Source: Halicephalobus mephisto
Lineage: Eukaryota > Nematoda > Chromadorea > Rhabditida > Panagrolaimidae
Reading direction: 5' to 3'
DNA: 64,000 nt
NCBI GenBank assembly: GCA_009193035.1
Contig: SWDT01000003.1
Span: forward strand, 682,001-746,000
The notes under the pieces were generated by a model. The model had not been told where the DNA came from. It did not search any database and saw only the letters and a list, made by a program, of their open reading frames with translations. Both the position numbers and the translations under genes were made by a program. Below, one piece after another: positions 1-12,479 of this stretch (positions within the stretch are counted from its first letter, which is position 1; every line of letters starts with the position of its first letter).

Positions 1-420
1 AGTGAGAAAAATCATTTTTCGTAGCGAAATTATTAATTCGAATTTCTCTGAAAATGAGAAATTATGAAATAAAATTTTTTTTTCATCAAAAAAAAACACG
101 TGATTCATTGTTTGAATATAAACTTGATGAATTTTAAATCATTATTTGTTGAACTAGTTAAAAAAAATTAAAATTATTTTAAAAAAAACCGTTGAATTTT
201 TTTAAAAATTTAAATTTAAAAAATTTTCAAAATGAAATTTTTTAATTTTTTTGTTGCAAAATTTGATTTTTAAATTTACAGTAATTAAATTTCTAATTAA
301 AAAATAAATATTAATATTAATTTTGTCGAATGTAGCATTTTTGAAATTTTTTCTTCGAGACTAAAAAAGGAGAAAATTATCGATTAAAAATGGTCTCATA
401 AAGAATGATTTTTGATTTAT

Positions 421-760
421 TTTCCTACCACGAAAATCTTCATTTTCTAATATACGGTAATTAAGGTTTAAAAAAAATAAATATCAAATATTATTCTTAT
501 AAAAATAATTATTGAAACTTTCCAAAAAAATATCGATTTAAAAATCATTAATTTTTCTACGATCAATGCTTGATTCACTTTCCTACCACGAAAATCTTTA
601 TTTTTCTAATGTACGGTAATTAAGATCTTAGAAAAGAATAAGTATCAAATATTATTCTTATGAAAATAATTATTGAAACTTTCCAAAAAAAATATCGATT
701 TAAAAATCATTAATTTTTCTACGATCAATGCTTGATTCACTTTCCGAACGATAAACTTCG
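421..760. repeat. 158-bp tandem duplication in noncoding DNA
   Basis: A block beginning TTTCCTACCACGAAAATC at 421 recurs at about 579, and its last part (the ACGATCAATGCTTGATTCAC portion) occurs at the end of each unit, giving two near-identical units of about 158 bp. No coding potential is visible. The rest of 1-770 is AT-rich with nothing else recognisable. Confidence 0.8.
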
Positions 761-1299
761 TTACTGACCCTTCAAACTGGATTGACTGATCGATGACTTT
801 TCTGAAAACGCAAAATCACTTCCAGAGAAATTCTAGGATGGAAGAGTTTCAAGTAACATTTCCCAAAATTCAGGAGACAAATAAAACCTTCCATTATTAA
901 TTCCAACGATTTTCGTGTGATGTCATCTGTGACGAAATTGATCACTTTCATTTTCAATGCCTCCGGGGATTTTCGAGCCCGTTTTTGAAATCCCCCAACG
1001 GCCTAATCAGAGCGAAACGATTTTTACCTGTTTTTTTACAATTACTTTTTTGAAAGTAATCCATAAAAGTAACTCCGAGAAATCGCGGTTCCGTCGCGAG
1101 ATTCGGAAAAATCAATCCACGTCTGTCCGGACAAAACCGCGATGACCTACAAACTTTTCCGTCGACGTAGATCTCACTTCCAGAGCTGAAATAAGTTTTC
1201 TTCATTTTTTCGGGTTGCGATTATGTCGATTTCTCTCTGATTTATTTAGAAAATCGTTTATTTATTAATATTTGCTCTAATTTTGAAAATAATCGATGA

Positions 1300-2060
1300 A
1301 AGAGGTCATTTCGGCCCAAGGCCACTCAGACTGCGCGACGGTTGGCTCCACGACACTTCCCCCAGCGACATTTGCTCCCTTCTATTTCGTGATATATAAT
1401 TTATTTTTTTTTATATTGATTTTTTAATGTTCGAAATTTATTCAATATCTCAATTAAGTAAAAAAATTAATTTAAAAAGAAAGAATTTCGAAATTAGGAA
1501 GAATTAGAGAAAAACGAGGAGCAATTGTGGTGCAGTTGTCTTCAGGATTCTTGAATAGTCTGCTTCTGGAGACGGTTTCTGAAGTCTGTACAATGTGGAA
1601 TGTTCTTAAAAACTTCTAAATTTGAACAACTATACAGTACTTTCTCCAGCGAAATTTTCTTCTTTCTGATTTCGAAATTCTTTATAAATTAATTTTTTCT
1701 TACTTAACTAAGATATTAAATTAATTTAATTACAAAAAATTTATAAAAACTAAGTAAATCGTATATTACGAAATAGGAGGATAACTGTGGTGCAGTTTTC
1801 CTCAGAATTCTTGAGTAGTCTGCTTCTGGAGACGGTTTCTGAAGTCTGTACAATGCGGAATGTTCTTAAAAACTTCTAAATTTGAACAACTATACAGTAC
1901 TTTCTCCAGCGAAATTTTCTTCTATTTCATAATATATAATTTATTTCTTTTTTATATTGATTTTTTAATGTTCAAAATTTACTCAATATGTCAGTTAAGA
2001 AGGAAAAATTAATTTAAAAAAAATTTTAAATCAGTGTAAATCGAAAAAGAAGAAAAATGG
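1300..2060. repeat. 260-bp direct repeat nested with inverted arms
   Basis: The block starting GTGGTGCAGTTGTCTTCAGG at 1527 recurs almost unchanged at 1787 (period 260), covering about 140 bp each time. The flanking AT-rich parts at about 1375-1500 and 1905-2010 are direct copies of one another, while the stretch at about 1667-1725 is the reverse complement of 1440-1500. The block therefore mixes direct and inverted copies. The 770-1210 stretch to its left is less AT-rich and holds two open minus-strand frames (61 and 83 codons), but I recognise no protein there. Confidence 0.75.
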
Positions 2061-2189
2061 AAAACGAATGTCGCTGGGGGCAACTGTCGAACAGCCACGA
2101 CGGTTCCTTAGGATTTCTGTTTCCTTATTTTGCAAAAATAAACTTCTTTTTCGTTCCTCGACTGGTATTTTGGATTAGCCCAAAATGCC

Positions 2190-2800
2190 AATCAAGTTGT
2201 AAAAAAGATTGGTCTCAGAAGGAAAAAAATAAAATCATGAGTTTTTAGAATTTTTGATCTTTGAATTTAAAAAAAATCAAATTATTTTTTGTTTTTAGAA
2301 TAATATTCTTCGTGATTACAGTAATCCAATACAGTAACTAGTAATTTAAAAAGACTGGTCTCAGAAGGAAAAAAGTAAAGTTAAATGAAATTTTTTGATT
2401 TTTGATCTTTGAATTTATAAAAAATCGAATTATTTTTTGTTTTTAGAATAATATTCTTCGTAATTACAGTAGTCCAATACAGTAATTAGTACCCAAAAAA
2501 TTGATCCCAAAAGGAAAAAAATAAAATTAATTAACAATTGTTTTTTATTTCGTAAATGATTTAATTTTTTATTTTAGATTAGTTTTTTGATTTTTGGATT
2601 GGAATTTTTAGGTTAATCTAGATACTGACGAAACTGGTCTCGGAACGAAAAAATGAAATTAATTAACAATTGTTTTTTGAAATTTTTAATTTCTCATTTT
2701 ATAAATGATTTTATTTTTTATTTTTAAATTATTTTCTGGATTAGTCTATTAAGGTAACTAGTAATCGAGAAAACTAGTTTAAAAAAGTAAAAAAATGTAT
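2190..2800. repeat. Degenerate tandem array, inverted copy at 4.9 kb
   Basis: Units of about 125-150 bp each contain a variant of ACTGGTCTCAGAAGGAAAAA (near 2205, 2355, 2500 and 2635), followed by TTTTTGATCTTTGAATTT and a CAGTAATCCAATACAGTAA core. The reverse complement of the same unit lies at about 4895-5035. Nothing codes. The stretch 2800-3840 is low-complexity A/T sequence. Confidence 0.65.
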
Positions 2801-3839
2801 AAGAGTTGTCCCCTGAGGCATTTTTTAATTTTTGTTAGTTTTAAAATTTTTTTAAACTAATTTTGTTCGTTTCTGGATTGGGATTTTAGGATATTTTATA
2901 TTTCAAAGATAATTTTAAAAAATAAATTAAAAATTAAATAATTTTAAAGAATTAATTAAAAATTAAATAATTTTAAAAAATAAATTTTAAAAATTTAATA
3001 ATTTTAAAAATAAATTTAAAAAAGAATTAAATAATTTTAAAAAATAAATTTTAAAAATTAAATAATTTTAAAAAAGTAAATTTTAAAAATTAAATAATTT
3101 TAAAAAAGTAAATTTTAAAAATAAATTTAAAAAAAAATTAAATAATTTTAAAAAAGTAGTTTTAAAAATAAATTAAAAATCAAATAATTTTTACGAAATC
3201 AAGGAACTAATTGTCCCAAGGGAGCAATTGTTATATGATTTGTTTTTGTTGAAATATAATTTTTAAGTTTGATTTCTTTGAAAAAGACAAGTTTACCTAT
3301 CGTCGATCAAGTTTTCTCTTTTTTTTGCTCGAGAATGTCTGGCCATCGACTTCATTAAAAAAATGAATTTTTTTTTAAATTTCTTAAAATTTTTCGAATT
3401 TTTTAAATTTTCAATTTTTTTCGAATTTTTTCAACTTTTTAAAATTTTTAAAACTTTTAATTTTTTTCGAATTTTTAAAACTTTTTTAAATTTTTTTTGA
3501 ATTTCTAAAACTTTTTTAATTTTTTTTGAATTCGAGATTGAATCCATAAATATCTTCAGAAATCGCCACAGGCAAAAATTGTTTTATAAAATCAGAAAAT
3601 TAATGACGAACGACATTCGAAATTGTTGATTATATTTGGTTTTTGTAAACACTTGGTCATGTGTACCTTCTGTTCCAAAAAAATATCTTTTTTAGTTTTT
3701 TCTAATTTAGCGAATATTGATGTTTTCGAAATTATTTTTCATGGATACGGTTACGGTTTGGTTTATATAAAAAGATACAAAATTAAACGTGATTTTTATT
3801 AAAAAATTTAAAATTTAAAAAAATTTGTGAAGAACTTTC

Positions 3840-3990
3840 AAACTTTGGCGTTCTGTTCCGGAGAAATTTGAAGTCTTGGCGTTCTGTTCTGAACAACTTT
3901 CAAATTTTGGCGTTCTGTCCTGAACAATTTTCAAGTCTTGGCGTTCTGCTCTGAACAACTTTCAAATCTTGGCGTTCTGTTCCGATGTTG
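3840..3990. repeat. 36-bp minisatellite, about five copies
   Basis: Five consecutive copies of a roughly 36-bp unit share TTGGCGTTCTGTTC followed by GAACAACTTTCAAAT. They differ only by point changes. There is no open frame through the array. Confidence 0.8.
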
Positions 3991-4249
3991 ATTTTGTTCC
4001 TTTTCAAAATTTTCCTATTTATTAAATAATTCTTGAATCACAGAAATTGAAAATTTGAATTTTTTGAACGCCTTGTAATCGGAATTAAACTTTTCATTTT
4101 CACTGTTTACTTGAATCTTCATAAGTGTTTTGTTTGTCCAAATTTCGGAATCTCCATGTTTGCTTCATGGAACCAATGACTTTGTTTTTATCATTTTTAT
4201 ATAAAAAATAAAAACTTCTAATTTCGAAGAAATGAACTGATTAGGCTAT

Positions 4250-4700
4250 GTGATAGTTGTTTCCCTGCGGCATTTACCCTTCCGACTCATGTTGATTTCG
4301 AAAATTCCTTAAATAATTTTTGATTGGAATTTTAGGCCATTTCTTGCATCTATGAAATGGCCTAAAAAGTAAACAACAAAGATTACCAGGTAGTTAATCC
4401 CCTGAGGCATTTGGTCTGTTTGATCGAAAAAAATATTAAATTTTTGAAGAACTTGATTCTCGAAAGGGCCTAAAATCACAACCAAGAAGATTAGTCTAAA
4501 AAGTAAACACAAAAGATCATCAGGTAGTTGATTCCCTGAGGCATTTGGTCCCTTGAATGAAGTTGATTCTGAAATTTGTCTTTTTTGATGATTTTTTGGT
4601 TGCGATTTTAGGCCATTTCGGGAATGAAAGAAACTGGCTTAGAAACACAAAATAAGTCGTAGAGCAGCTGATCCCCTGAGGCGTCTACCCCCAGTCTGAC
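4250..4700. repeat. Tandem 120-145 bp repeat with CCCTGAGGCATTT core
   Basis: The core GTTGATCCCCTGAGGCATTT, or a close variant, occurs near 4265, 4388, 4533 and 4672. Each is followed by a fragment related to GATTTTAGGCCATTTC and then AAAGTAAACA. A lone copy is near 2808 and an inverted one near 5068. Noncoding. Confidence 0.65.
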
Positions 4701-5259
4701 TCACACTGGTTTGGGGTTTCTGAGATGGGTTTGGCCAATGGGATCTCAGACCGTCCGAGGAGCCAGACTGGTCTGAGAAGATGTAGTTGGATGTTGGTCC
4801 TTGTTGACTCGTGCTGGTTTCAAGTTTTCTTCTTTCGGCTCATCTCTCCAGCCACTCTTCCCATCCTTCCTCATATCAAAAAACTAATCCAAAAAATAAA
4901 AAAATAATTTGATTTTTTTAAATTCAAAGATCAAAAATCAAAAAATATTATTTAACTTTATTTTTTTCCTTCTGAAACCAGTCTTTTTAAATCACTAGTT
5001 ACTGTATTGGACTACTGTAATTACGAAGAAACCTAATTTAAAAAAAAGTAATTTTTACAAAGTTGGGGACCAAATGCCTCAGGGAAGGAAATCTCGTATA
5101 GCTCACGGAACCGATGATTTTGTTTTTATTCTTCTCCAAAACAGAAAATCTTTTAATTTCAAAGACCTGAGTCATTTTCGAAACAAGTTTTTGAATTTTT
5201 TTGAACGAGTTCTTCGATCGTGGAGGATTGACTGTCCATTTGACTGACCTTGTTTCAGC

Positions 5260-7676
5260 ATGACTGGCTTCAACTTGGGTGTATTTTTTTTTGTGAATAT
5301 ATTTATAGCTTCTGTGTTGCCAGATAAGCCGAATTTTCCAAAAACAACAAGTCTAGTCGATTATCCTCAAAATGAAGTTTGGAATTTTATCAGGACATTT
5401 CCGAGAAATAACGCCAGTCAAAAATGCTCCAGAAGTCTTGACAAAGTCGGTTACTTTAATAAAAATTTGAAAAATAATTTTAATTTTTAAAGGTAGAAGA
5501 ATATTTATCGGACAAAGCAACTTTGGAAGAACAAAGAACTTTTTACTACCAGTCTTTTACTACAGGTTTGTAAAAAAATTAAAATTAAAAAAAAAACAAA
5601 AATTAAAAAAAAAACAAAAATTTTAAAATTAGTTTAAAAAAAATAAAAATTTTTAAAATTAATTTTTAAAAATAAGAATTTGAAAACTAATTTTAGAAAA
5701 TAGAAAAATAAATATTAAAAATTAAAATTGATTTTAGGATTAATAAATTTTAGAAAATTTTTAATTTCAAAGAAAATATTTAATTTTAGAAAATTTTTAA
5801 TTTTAGAAAATTTTTAATTTTAAAATTTGTGATTTATAATTTTTTTAAAGGAGATGCGTCTCAATTTATTTCCCGGGATCAAGACAGATGGATATTCCGG
5901 GCTTTTGAGTGTATCAAGTCGGCTGGGGAAACTAGTTACTCGGCATCAGAGTACCCTATGCACTACTGTTATGCCTTGAACGACGAGGACTTCGGGACTG
6001 CTTACGGTGCTTGTCTGCCGTCCACTTGCGAAGACGACAGAAAATTTTTACTTGGTTATTGGCAGAATCTGACTTCAAAGGGCAAAGATAATCAAAAACT
6101 TCCTTATGAAGGCTGCACGAGATCCAGACACATCCAACAATGGTACGAACAGTTTGTTCCGATGCTCGATTTTGGATTCGATATGTTTCTTTTTGTTCTT
6201 GTTGGATGTGCTACAGTACTCCATTGGAAGCGAGGGGACAAGGCCAAGGACATGCCGAGCCAGATCCTGCTCGCGTGGTCTTTGAAGAAAAACCTGGCAA
6301 AACTGGTCCAGATGCCGAAGGATCCCCAATCCACGATCACCTGCATGTTCGGCCTCAGATTCCTGTCCCTCGTCTGGACTCTCATGGGGCATTCTTTCAT
6401 CTTCGTCCAAGCTTATCTGGGAAATGTCAACGACTACAAAGACGATCTTGTCGACAACTTCTGGAATCAATGGATAACCAACTTCACTCTCAGTGTTGAT
6501 GTGTTTTTGACTCTTTCCGGCTGTTTAACTGCTTTCAGTTGGTTCAAAAAATGGCAGAAAAACACGACGGAAACGGAACCAGGATGGACTTCTTACGGAT
6601 ATTGGCTCAGATTCTACAGACATCGATTGGTCAGATTCTGGCCTGCTTACATCTACGCTATAGTTACAGTAACCACAAGAGTTTCCGTAACTCATTATCA
6701 TCCAATGTGGCCTCCGACGGATCCAGCAGTCCAATGCCCCAGGCACTGGTGGGAAAACATCCTTTTCGTCAACAGTCTGCTCGAGAACAGATGTATGCCA
6801 TGGACTTGGTACATTGGAACTGAATTTATTTTTTACGTTTTTGCTCCGATATTTTTGTTATCTCTAAGAAAAAACCCGATTTTCGGACTTGTACTTTCCG
6901 GAATCGTCATCACATTGAGTGCTTTGGCGAATTCTGTCGGGATGTGGTACTACAACTTCCCTCCGACACAGTTCCTGTGGAAACAGCCAGAGATGTTCAA
7001 TCCAGATTACATCAAACATCACCTTCTGATCTACATCAAACCACAGTACAGAATCGGACCTTACATTGTCGGATTATTGCTTGGGTACTATTTGGCCGGA
7101 TTCCAGGTCCAGACTCAGAAAAAACCGAGACCTTTCAAGTTCGTCATATCCGGCTGGATAATCGCCGGAGTCGCCGGATTCTGGTCGATTTACGGTCTTT
7201 ATCCAAGTCTGATGGCCTGGGATTGGCCTGTCTACCACTATGTCTATGGATCCTGGCATAGGACAGTTTTCAGTTTGTCTTTAGCTTGGTTGATTTATGC
7301 TTGTCATACTGGGATCGGGGGCTGGATAAACTCGGTCCTTTCCCACAGATTCCTCTTGCCTTTATCTGCGTTATCGTATTCTGTCTACCTCTTCCACATG
7401 ATCCCAGTAGTGTTCACCTATCTTCTGGCTCCTTTCCCGATCATCTTCACGACGAAATGGAAGATGATTCTTCATTGCGGAATCCAACTTGCAATTAGTT
7501 ACTTTTTTGGAATCATATGTACTATGGTTGCCGAACTTCCGGCTTTGAATATCGAAAGGATTTTACTCACGAGAAAACCTCAGGCATCGTTGAAGCCTCT
7601 GACCCCTCAAGCAGACTGCGAAGTGCAATTGAAGCCAAATGAGCCAGTCCTCGAGAAGACACCCCAACCATGTTGA
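5260..7676 (+). CDS. NRF-6/OAC-family membrane acyltransferase
   Basis: Predicted multi-pass acyltransferase-3 protein of the nematode NRF-6/NDG-4/OAC type. Family members are implicated in lipid and drug uptake, though the substrate is unknown. I join exons 5260-5445, 5493-5565 and 5851-7676, giving 694 residues. The start follows a spliced-leader-like acceptor (TGTTTCAG ending at 5258) and begins a signal peptide. The first part has the cysteine-containing NRF ectodomain (NASQKCS near residue 58, then CYALNDEDF and CLPSTCEDD). The rest has about ten hydrophobic segments, including the family motif WTWYIGTEFIFYVFAP. Length and order fit the family. Both internal acceptors read AAAG rather than the usual CAG, and the first donor (GTCGGT) is weak, so the exon 1-2 joints are the least certain part. 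The tail is hydrophilic and proline-rich. Confidence 0.88.
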
Positions 7677-8469
7677 TCCGGCTGATCTCCTTGATCCAAC
7701 TGCCGATCAATTTCGAAATTTTATTTTTTCAAAAAACGGTGTATATGATGTTTTTGACAAAATGTAAAAAATCAATGAACAAGTGATTTTGGGTTTTCTT
7801 TGATGAACAACTTTCGAAGGGGATTTTGTAGGTTTCGGAAATAAGATTTGATTTATCCTGTCGCAGAAAGCGAGAAGACTCTTAGCACGAAAACCCTTGA
7901 GATGCAGGAACTCAACTTGCGCGCTAAACAGTCGGCAGAAGCGAAGGAATTCAGAAGTGAAGGGATTCAGAAGCGAAGGAATTCAGAAGCGGAGGATTTC
8001 AGAAGCGATAACAGGGAACGAGACCAAGCTGCGAAGAGTTGCTCTTAACTATTTTTTATTGTTGACTGCTGGAATAAAGCGAAGAGTTAACAACCGTCAA
8101 TTAAGGGAATAAGTCAGATTCCCTTACATATCCTATCGAAATATACGAAACCATAGTAGTTGTTTGATCGATAGTATTCGATCGGTCAGAATCCTTCTTA
8201 TTTATACTGTGTCCTAAGTACTCTATTTTCGATTCTGTTCCGTATACAGTACTCTCTACCGTCTATACTCTACTCCATGTCCTCCTGTTCGAAATGTTGT
8301 TTTTTCGTTGCTTTATTCAGAGCGCATATCTCAAACTTGAGTAATTAAACCTATCATAAACGTACCATATAATACAAAAGCAACACAATTAATAAATCTT
8401 TGTTAAGACTATTAGCAGTCTCTCTGAATCGGTGGCGTTATCGCCGTTCCTATCACTTCCATACTGTAC

Positions 8470-8715
8470 CCTATCTTCTATTCTGTCTCCTATACTCTAC
8501 CCTTTGCTTTCTTTACTCTACGCTATGTCGCCTACATTCAACCTTATGTTTCCTTAACTCAACCTTATGTTGTCTATACTGTACTCTATATACCCTATCC
8601 TCTACCCCATGTCGCCTACATTCAACCTTATGTTTCCTTAACTCAACCTTATGTTGTCTATACTGTACTCTATACATCTTATCCTCTACCCCATGTGCCC
8701 TATCCTTTATATTTC
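8470..8715. repeat. 84-bp tandem repeat, C/T-rich strand
   Basis: The unit starting GTCGCCTACATTCAACCTTA at 8527 recurs at 8611, and shorter internal repeats of TATACTGTACTCTA and TACCCTATCCTCTACCC flank it. A 112-codon open frame runs through the array, but its protein is just a repeated Leu/Tyr/Ser/Cys pattern and I do not treat it as a gene. Confidence 0.75.
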
Positions 8716-9264
8716 ACTCTGTGTTTTCTTTACTCTAATTCGATATAGAAGTAAATGACCTATAATAATTAGAACCAATATTGTAGGAATCTATGATCCC
8801 CATAAGAGTCGAAAGACCACTTTCATGATCGACAAAGTTCTTGTTCACGAAAAAAACCCTACTATTACTCCTTTATTATATCTCTACGTAAAACAAAACA
8901 ACCTATGACTTCAATTCCAATACGGTAGAAATTTATAATCTCATTCTATTTGACAAAAATGTTTCTAACTTTCTGGAACTCTCTATCATGGAAATTTCTT
9001 CTTTCTCTCTCCTTTGCTCTCTTATCTTGTCTCCAGATAAAAAATAATCTATTATCAAATATAGTAAAAAACCTCAGCGTCTTATTTTTGCAGAAAAATT
9101 CAACTTTCCAGAATTTTTATCATTGAAAAGTATCCTGATCTTTACCTTTGCCCTCTCTCCACATAAAAGCAAATCATCTTTGAGTTTAATTCCAATACAG
9201 TAGAAACTTATAATCTTTATCCTACACACAAAAATAGGTATATGGTATATAATGCATAGATTCA

Positions 9265-9565
9265 CTAAAAAAACTCTGGTGTGGTAGATACATTATATTC
9301 AGTGTATCAAATCTATTAAGTTGATATATGTGCATTGTATATAATGTATAGATTCATTAAAACAGCTCTAATGTAGTAGATATATTGTATTCAATATATC
9401 GACTTTATTAAATTGATATAAGCGTATTGTATTCAATATACCGGTGTATTGAAACAGTTCTGATGTACCAGATACATTATATTAAATGTATAAAATCGAT
9501 TAAGTTGATATCGATGTATTGTATTCAATATATCTATGTATTAAATATAATATATCTAATACACT
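9265..9565. repeat. About 92-bp AT-rich minisatellite
   Basis: At least three units of about 92 bp begin with a variant of CTCTGGTGTGGTAGATACATTA (near 9275, 9367 and 9458). Each contains a palindromic TATTGTATTCAATATA element and AAATTGATATA. It lies upstream of the sugar-transporter gene. Confidence 0.7.
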
Positions 9566-10008
9566 ACAGCTGTTTTAAGGTACCTTTTTTGTGTATATTT
9601 GACATAAATGTTTCCACCTTTCTGGAACTCTTTATCTTTGGAAAGTGTCCTAATCCTTACTTCCGTCCTATCTTCAGGTGGAAAGTAACCTATAATTTTA
9701 AATCTAATAAAGCGGAAATTTTAATCAGAATTTTATTTTTGCAGAAAAATCTAACTTTCTAAGACTGCCGATAAAGCTCCTATTTACGACAATTTTAGGA
9801 GCTTTTTCTCGTTAATCGGCAAACAGTTCAAGAGAATCCAAAGGTCGGCGGTTGTTTTTGCTTCGATTGTGGACCGATAACTCTGGTTCCTTTAAATTCT
9901 AGAAAAATCAGACTTATCACTGTAATCAAGTGTCTCTTGTTTGGTTTTTCTTGACGTATTTAGGGACATCTGCACTCAATCAGTCAAAAAAATATTTTTT
10001 TGAAGAAA

Positions 10009-12468
10009 ATGAATCCGAAAATTCGACTTTTTATTACTTGTTCTATTTTGTCGATATCTGCGAATTTAAATTACGGTTTTTCGACGACGTATTTGAACGT
10101 CCCGATTGATTATTTTAAAAAATATTTGAATCGTTGTCTCGGGAAGAACGGGGAGGGGATTTCGGATGGAGAATACAACCTCGTCTGGAACCTTCTGCTC
10201 CACTGCTGGTTCCTCGGGTCCTTCGTCGGGATCTGGCTTAATCCCTTCTTCAACGAAAAATTCGGAAGAAAAAGTAATTTTTTGATTTTTTTAAAATAAA
10301 TTATTATTCAATTTTTTTTAAATAAGAAATTTCTTATTTTTTTTTAACTAAATTATTATTCAATTTTTTTCAAAAAATAAGTAATTTTTAAAAAATTTTT
10401 CAAAATAAATTATTATTCAATTTTTAAATTTATTATTTAATTTTTTAAAACTATTTAAAATTGTAAAATAAATAGTTTTTTATTTTTTTCGAAAATAATT
10501 ATTTAATTTTTTTAAACAGTTGATCAAATTTTAAAAAGTTAAAAACATTCGTTGTGGAATCAACTTGTAAATTTAATTTTCTTAATATTAGTTGATAAAT
10601 TTCAACTTTATTTAAATAAAATTAAGTCATTGATTTTTGTTTAAAAAAAGTAAAAAATTGAAAAATAATTTTTGGTCCCACCACGAACGAAGTTTGATTA
10701 ATTTCCTTACTGTAGGTTAACTTCAAAGATCAGTAATCAATTATTTAGAAATTTAATTAAATATCATTCTTGATGGGACTATGATTTAAATTTTTGTTTT
10801 TTTTTCGACTTTTGGTCCCACCACGAATGAAGTCAAATTTATTTTCTTACTATATGTTAACTTCAAAGATCAGTAATCAATTATTTAGAAATTTAATTAA
10901 ATATCATTCTTGATAGGACCATTATTTAAATTTTTGTTTTTTTTTACTTTTGGTCCCACCACAAATAAAGTCAAATTTATTTTTTTTCAATATGTATGAT
11001 TATTATTTTTTAAAATTAATTATTTTTATCGATTTAGAAACTATGGTGATATTTTCGACGACGAATTTTATTTCTTCAGTTTTGAGAATTTTTGGGATCA
11101 AAAATGACAACTTACCTCTGCTGTTCGTTGCGAGACTGATTGCCGCGGGCTCTTGCAGCGTCATTTACCAGACCCAACTTCTGTTTCTCCAAGAATGCAG
11201 TCCCAGTTGCTCGAGGGGTTTGATTTCGTTTTTGAGCGGAATTTGGTTTGCATTTATTTCGTTTTTGACCATGTTCCTCGGTCTCGACTGGATTCTCGGA
11301 AAACACGTGGATATTTTGGTTTTTGGAGCAGCAATTTTGACTTTTATAAGTTTAATAATAATTTTGCCATTTCACGAAACTCCGAAATTTTTATTTATTA
11401 CGAAACAAAACAAAAAAGCCGCAATTGATTCAATTTTGTTTTACCTTGGCCCGGATACAGTAATCGACAAATTTCTCTCCGAAATTCAACATGAATCTCA
11501 AATAAAAAATGAAAAAAAGAAAAATTTATTTTTTTTATTCAAAAAAAATTCTACAAAAAAAGCGGTGATTTTGGCCATTTTCGCGCTCCAGAATACTGTA
11601 GCCTTCTGGTCGATTCTGATGTCTTCAACTTACTTCCTTCTGAAAACAGGAATCGAAAACAACATTGCCCAAATTTCGACGACACTGATGGCCGGAATTT
11701 ATTTTTTAGGAACAATCGGAGGAATTTTTTGGATTTCTGGATTTCAAAGAAGAACAATCGTCATCTGGTTCACCTTAGGCAACGTCTCCACTTTAGGATT
11801 ATACTGTATTTTTTCGTTTTTTGATCACTGGTTAACAGGATTAAAATACGGATGTCTTTTTTGCTTTTTGGCCTATGGATTTACTTACGGGTAAATTTTT
11901 TAATTTAATAAAAAAATTAAAATTCCTAAATTTAATAAAAAAATATAAATTTTCGAATTTTAATTGAAAAATTTAAATTTCCTAATTTTAATTATCAAGT
12001 TTTAATTTTTAATTTCCAATTTTTAACTTGTACAAGGTTTAATTTTTATAATATTTAATATTTAATTTTTAATTTTTATGTTTAATTTTTAATTTTTACA
12101 ATTTTTAATTTTCATTTTTAATTTTTAATTTTTATGTTTAATTTTTACAATGTTATTCCAGAGCCGGGGCAGGACCCGTAAACCGTTTCATCGGAGTCGA
12201 ACTGGTCAGTCAAAACGAGAGATCTATGCTGCAGGCCTTCTCGATGACGGTCAACCAGATCATCGTGATCATCACGACGTTCACGATCTTGCCCCTCTAC
12301 CAAGTCATCGACTCGTTCGCCTTCATCGTGTTGTTCGTGATTCCTTCAGTCGGATGTTTGATTTATCTTTATTTAAAACTTCCAGAAACGAAAAACAGAA
12401 CCATCGATGAAATCGTCGAAGATCTTTGTGAAAATAAAAATCAAAAAAATGATGTTGAAAAATTTTAA
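10009..12468 (+). CDS. SLC2/sugar-porter-like MFS transporter
   Basis: Predicted facilitative sugar transporter of the major facilitator superfamily, in a cell or organelle membrane. Exons 10009-10273, 11038-11890 and 12162-12468 join in phase to 474 residues, the usual size. The ATG at 10009 is preferred over any upstream non-ATG codon. Recognisable parts are the N-terminal helix with NLNYGFSTTYLNVP, the FGRKKTM loop created exactly at the first splice junction (the sugar-porter GRK motif), a PVNRF segment early in exon 3, and the C-terminal PETKNRTIDEIVEDL signature of SLC2 proteins. Intron 1 (764 bp) carries a 140-bp tandem repeat. A possible polyadenylation signal AATAAA follows at about 12500. 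The substrate cannot be deduced. It appears to be a diverged nematode GLUT-like paralog. Confidence 0.88.
10673..10995. repeat. About 140-bp tandem repeat inside transporter intron 1
   Basis: TGGTCCCACCACGAA begins units at 10673, 10813 and 10951 (the last partial). Each full unit contains GTTAACTTCAAAGATCAGTAA and ATATCATTCTTGATGGGAC. The last copy ends about 50 bp before the exon 2 acceptor. Confidence 0.8.
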
Positions 12469-12479
12469 ATTTATTTTTC

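Larger units (their letters stand above)
7680..9990. other. Intergenic DNA, no gene recognised
   Basis: No convincing gene. A short purine-rich stretch near 7920-8010 repeats GAAGCGAAGGAATTCAGAAG. Minisatellites at 8.47-8.72 and 9.27-9.56 kb are listed separately. The open frames here follow repeats and have no family resemblance. Confidence 0.6.

Noticed and set aside
6075..6499. Open frames on the other strand and phases within the acyltransferase exon
   Set aside because: They are shadows of the real acyltransferase frame and carry no recognisable domains.
8400..8738. 112-codon Leu/Tyr/Ser/Cys-rich open frame
   Set aside because: It follows an 84-bp tandem repeat and its protein is only the translated repeat.
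10950..11037. N-terminal extension of the sugar transporter exon 2 frame
   Set aside because: It lies in intron DNA; the splice junction at 11038 restores the GRK motif exactly.
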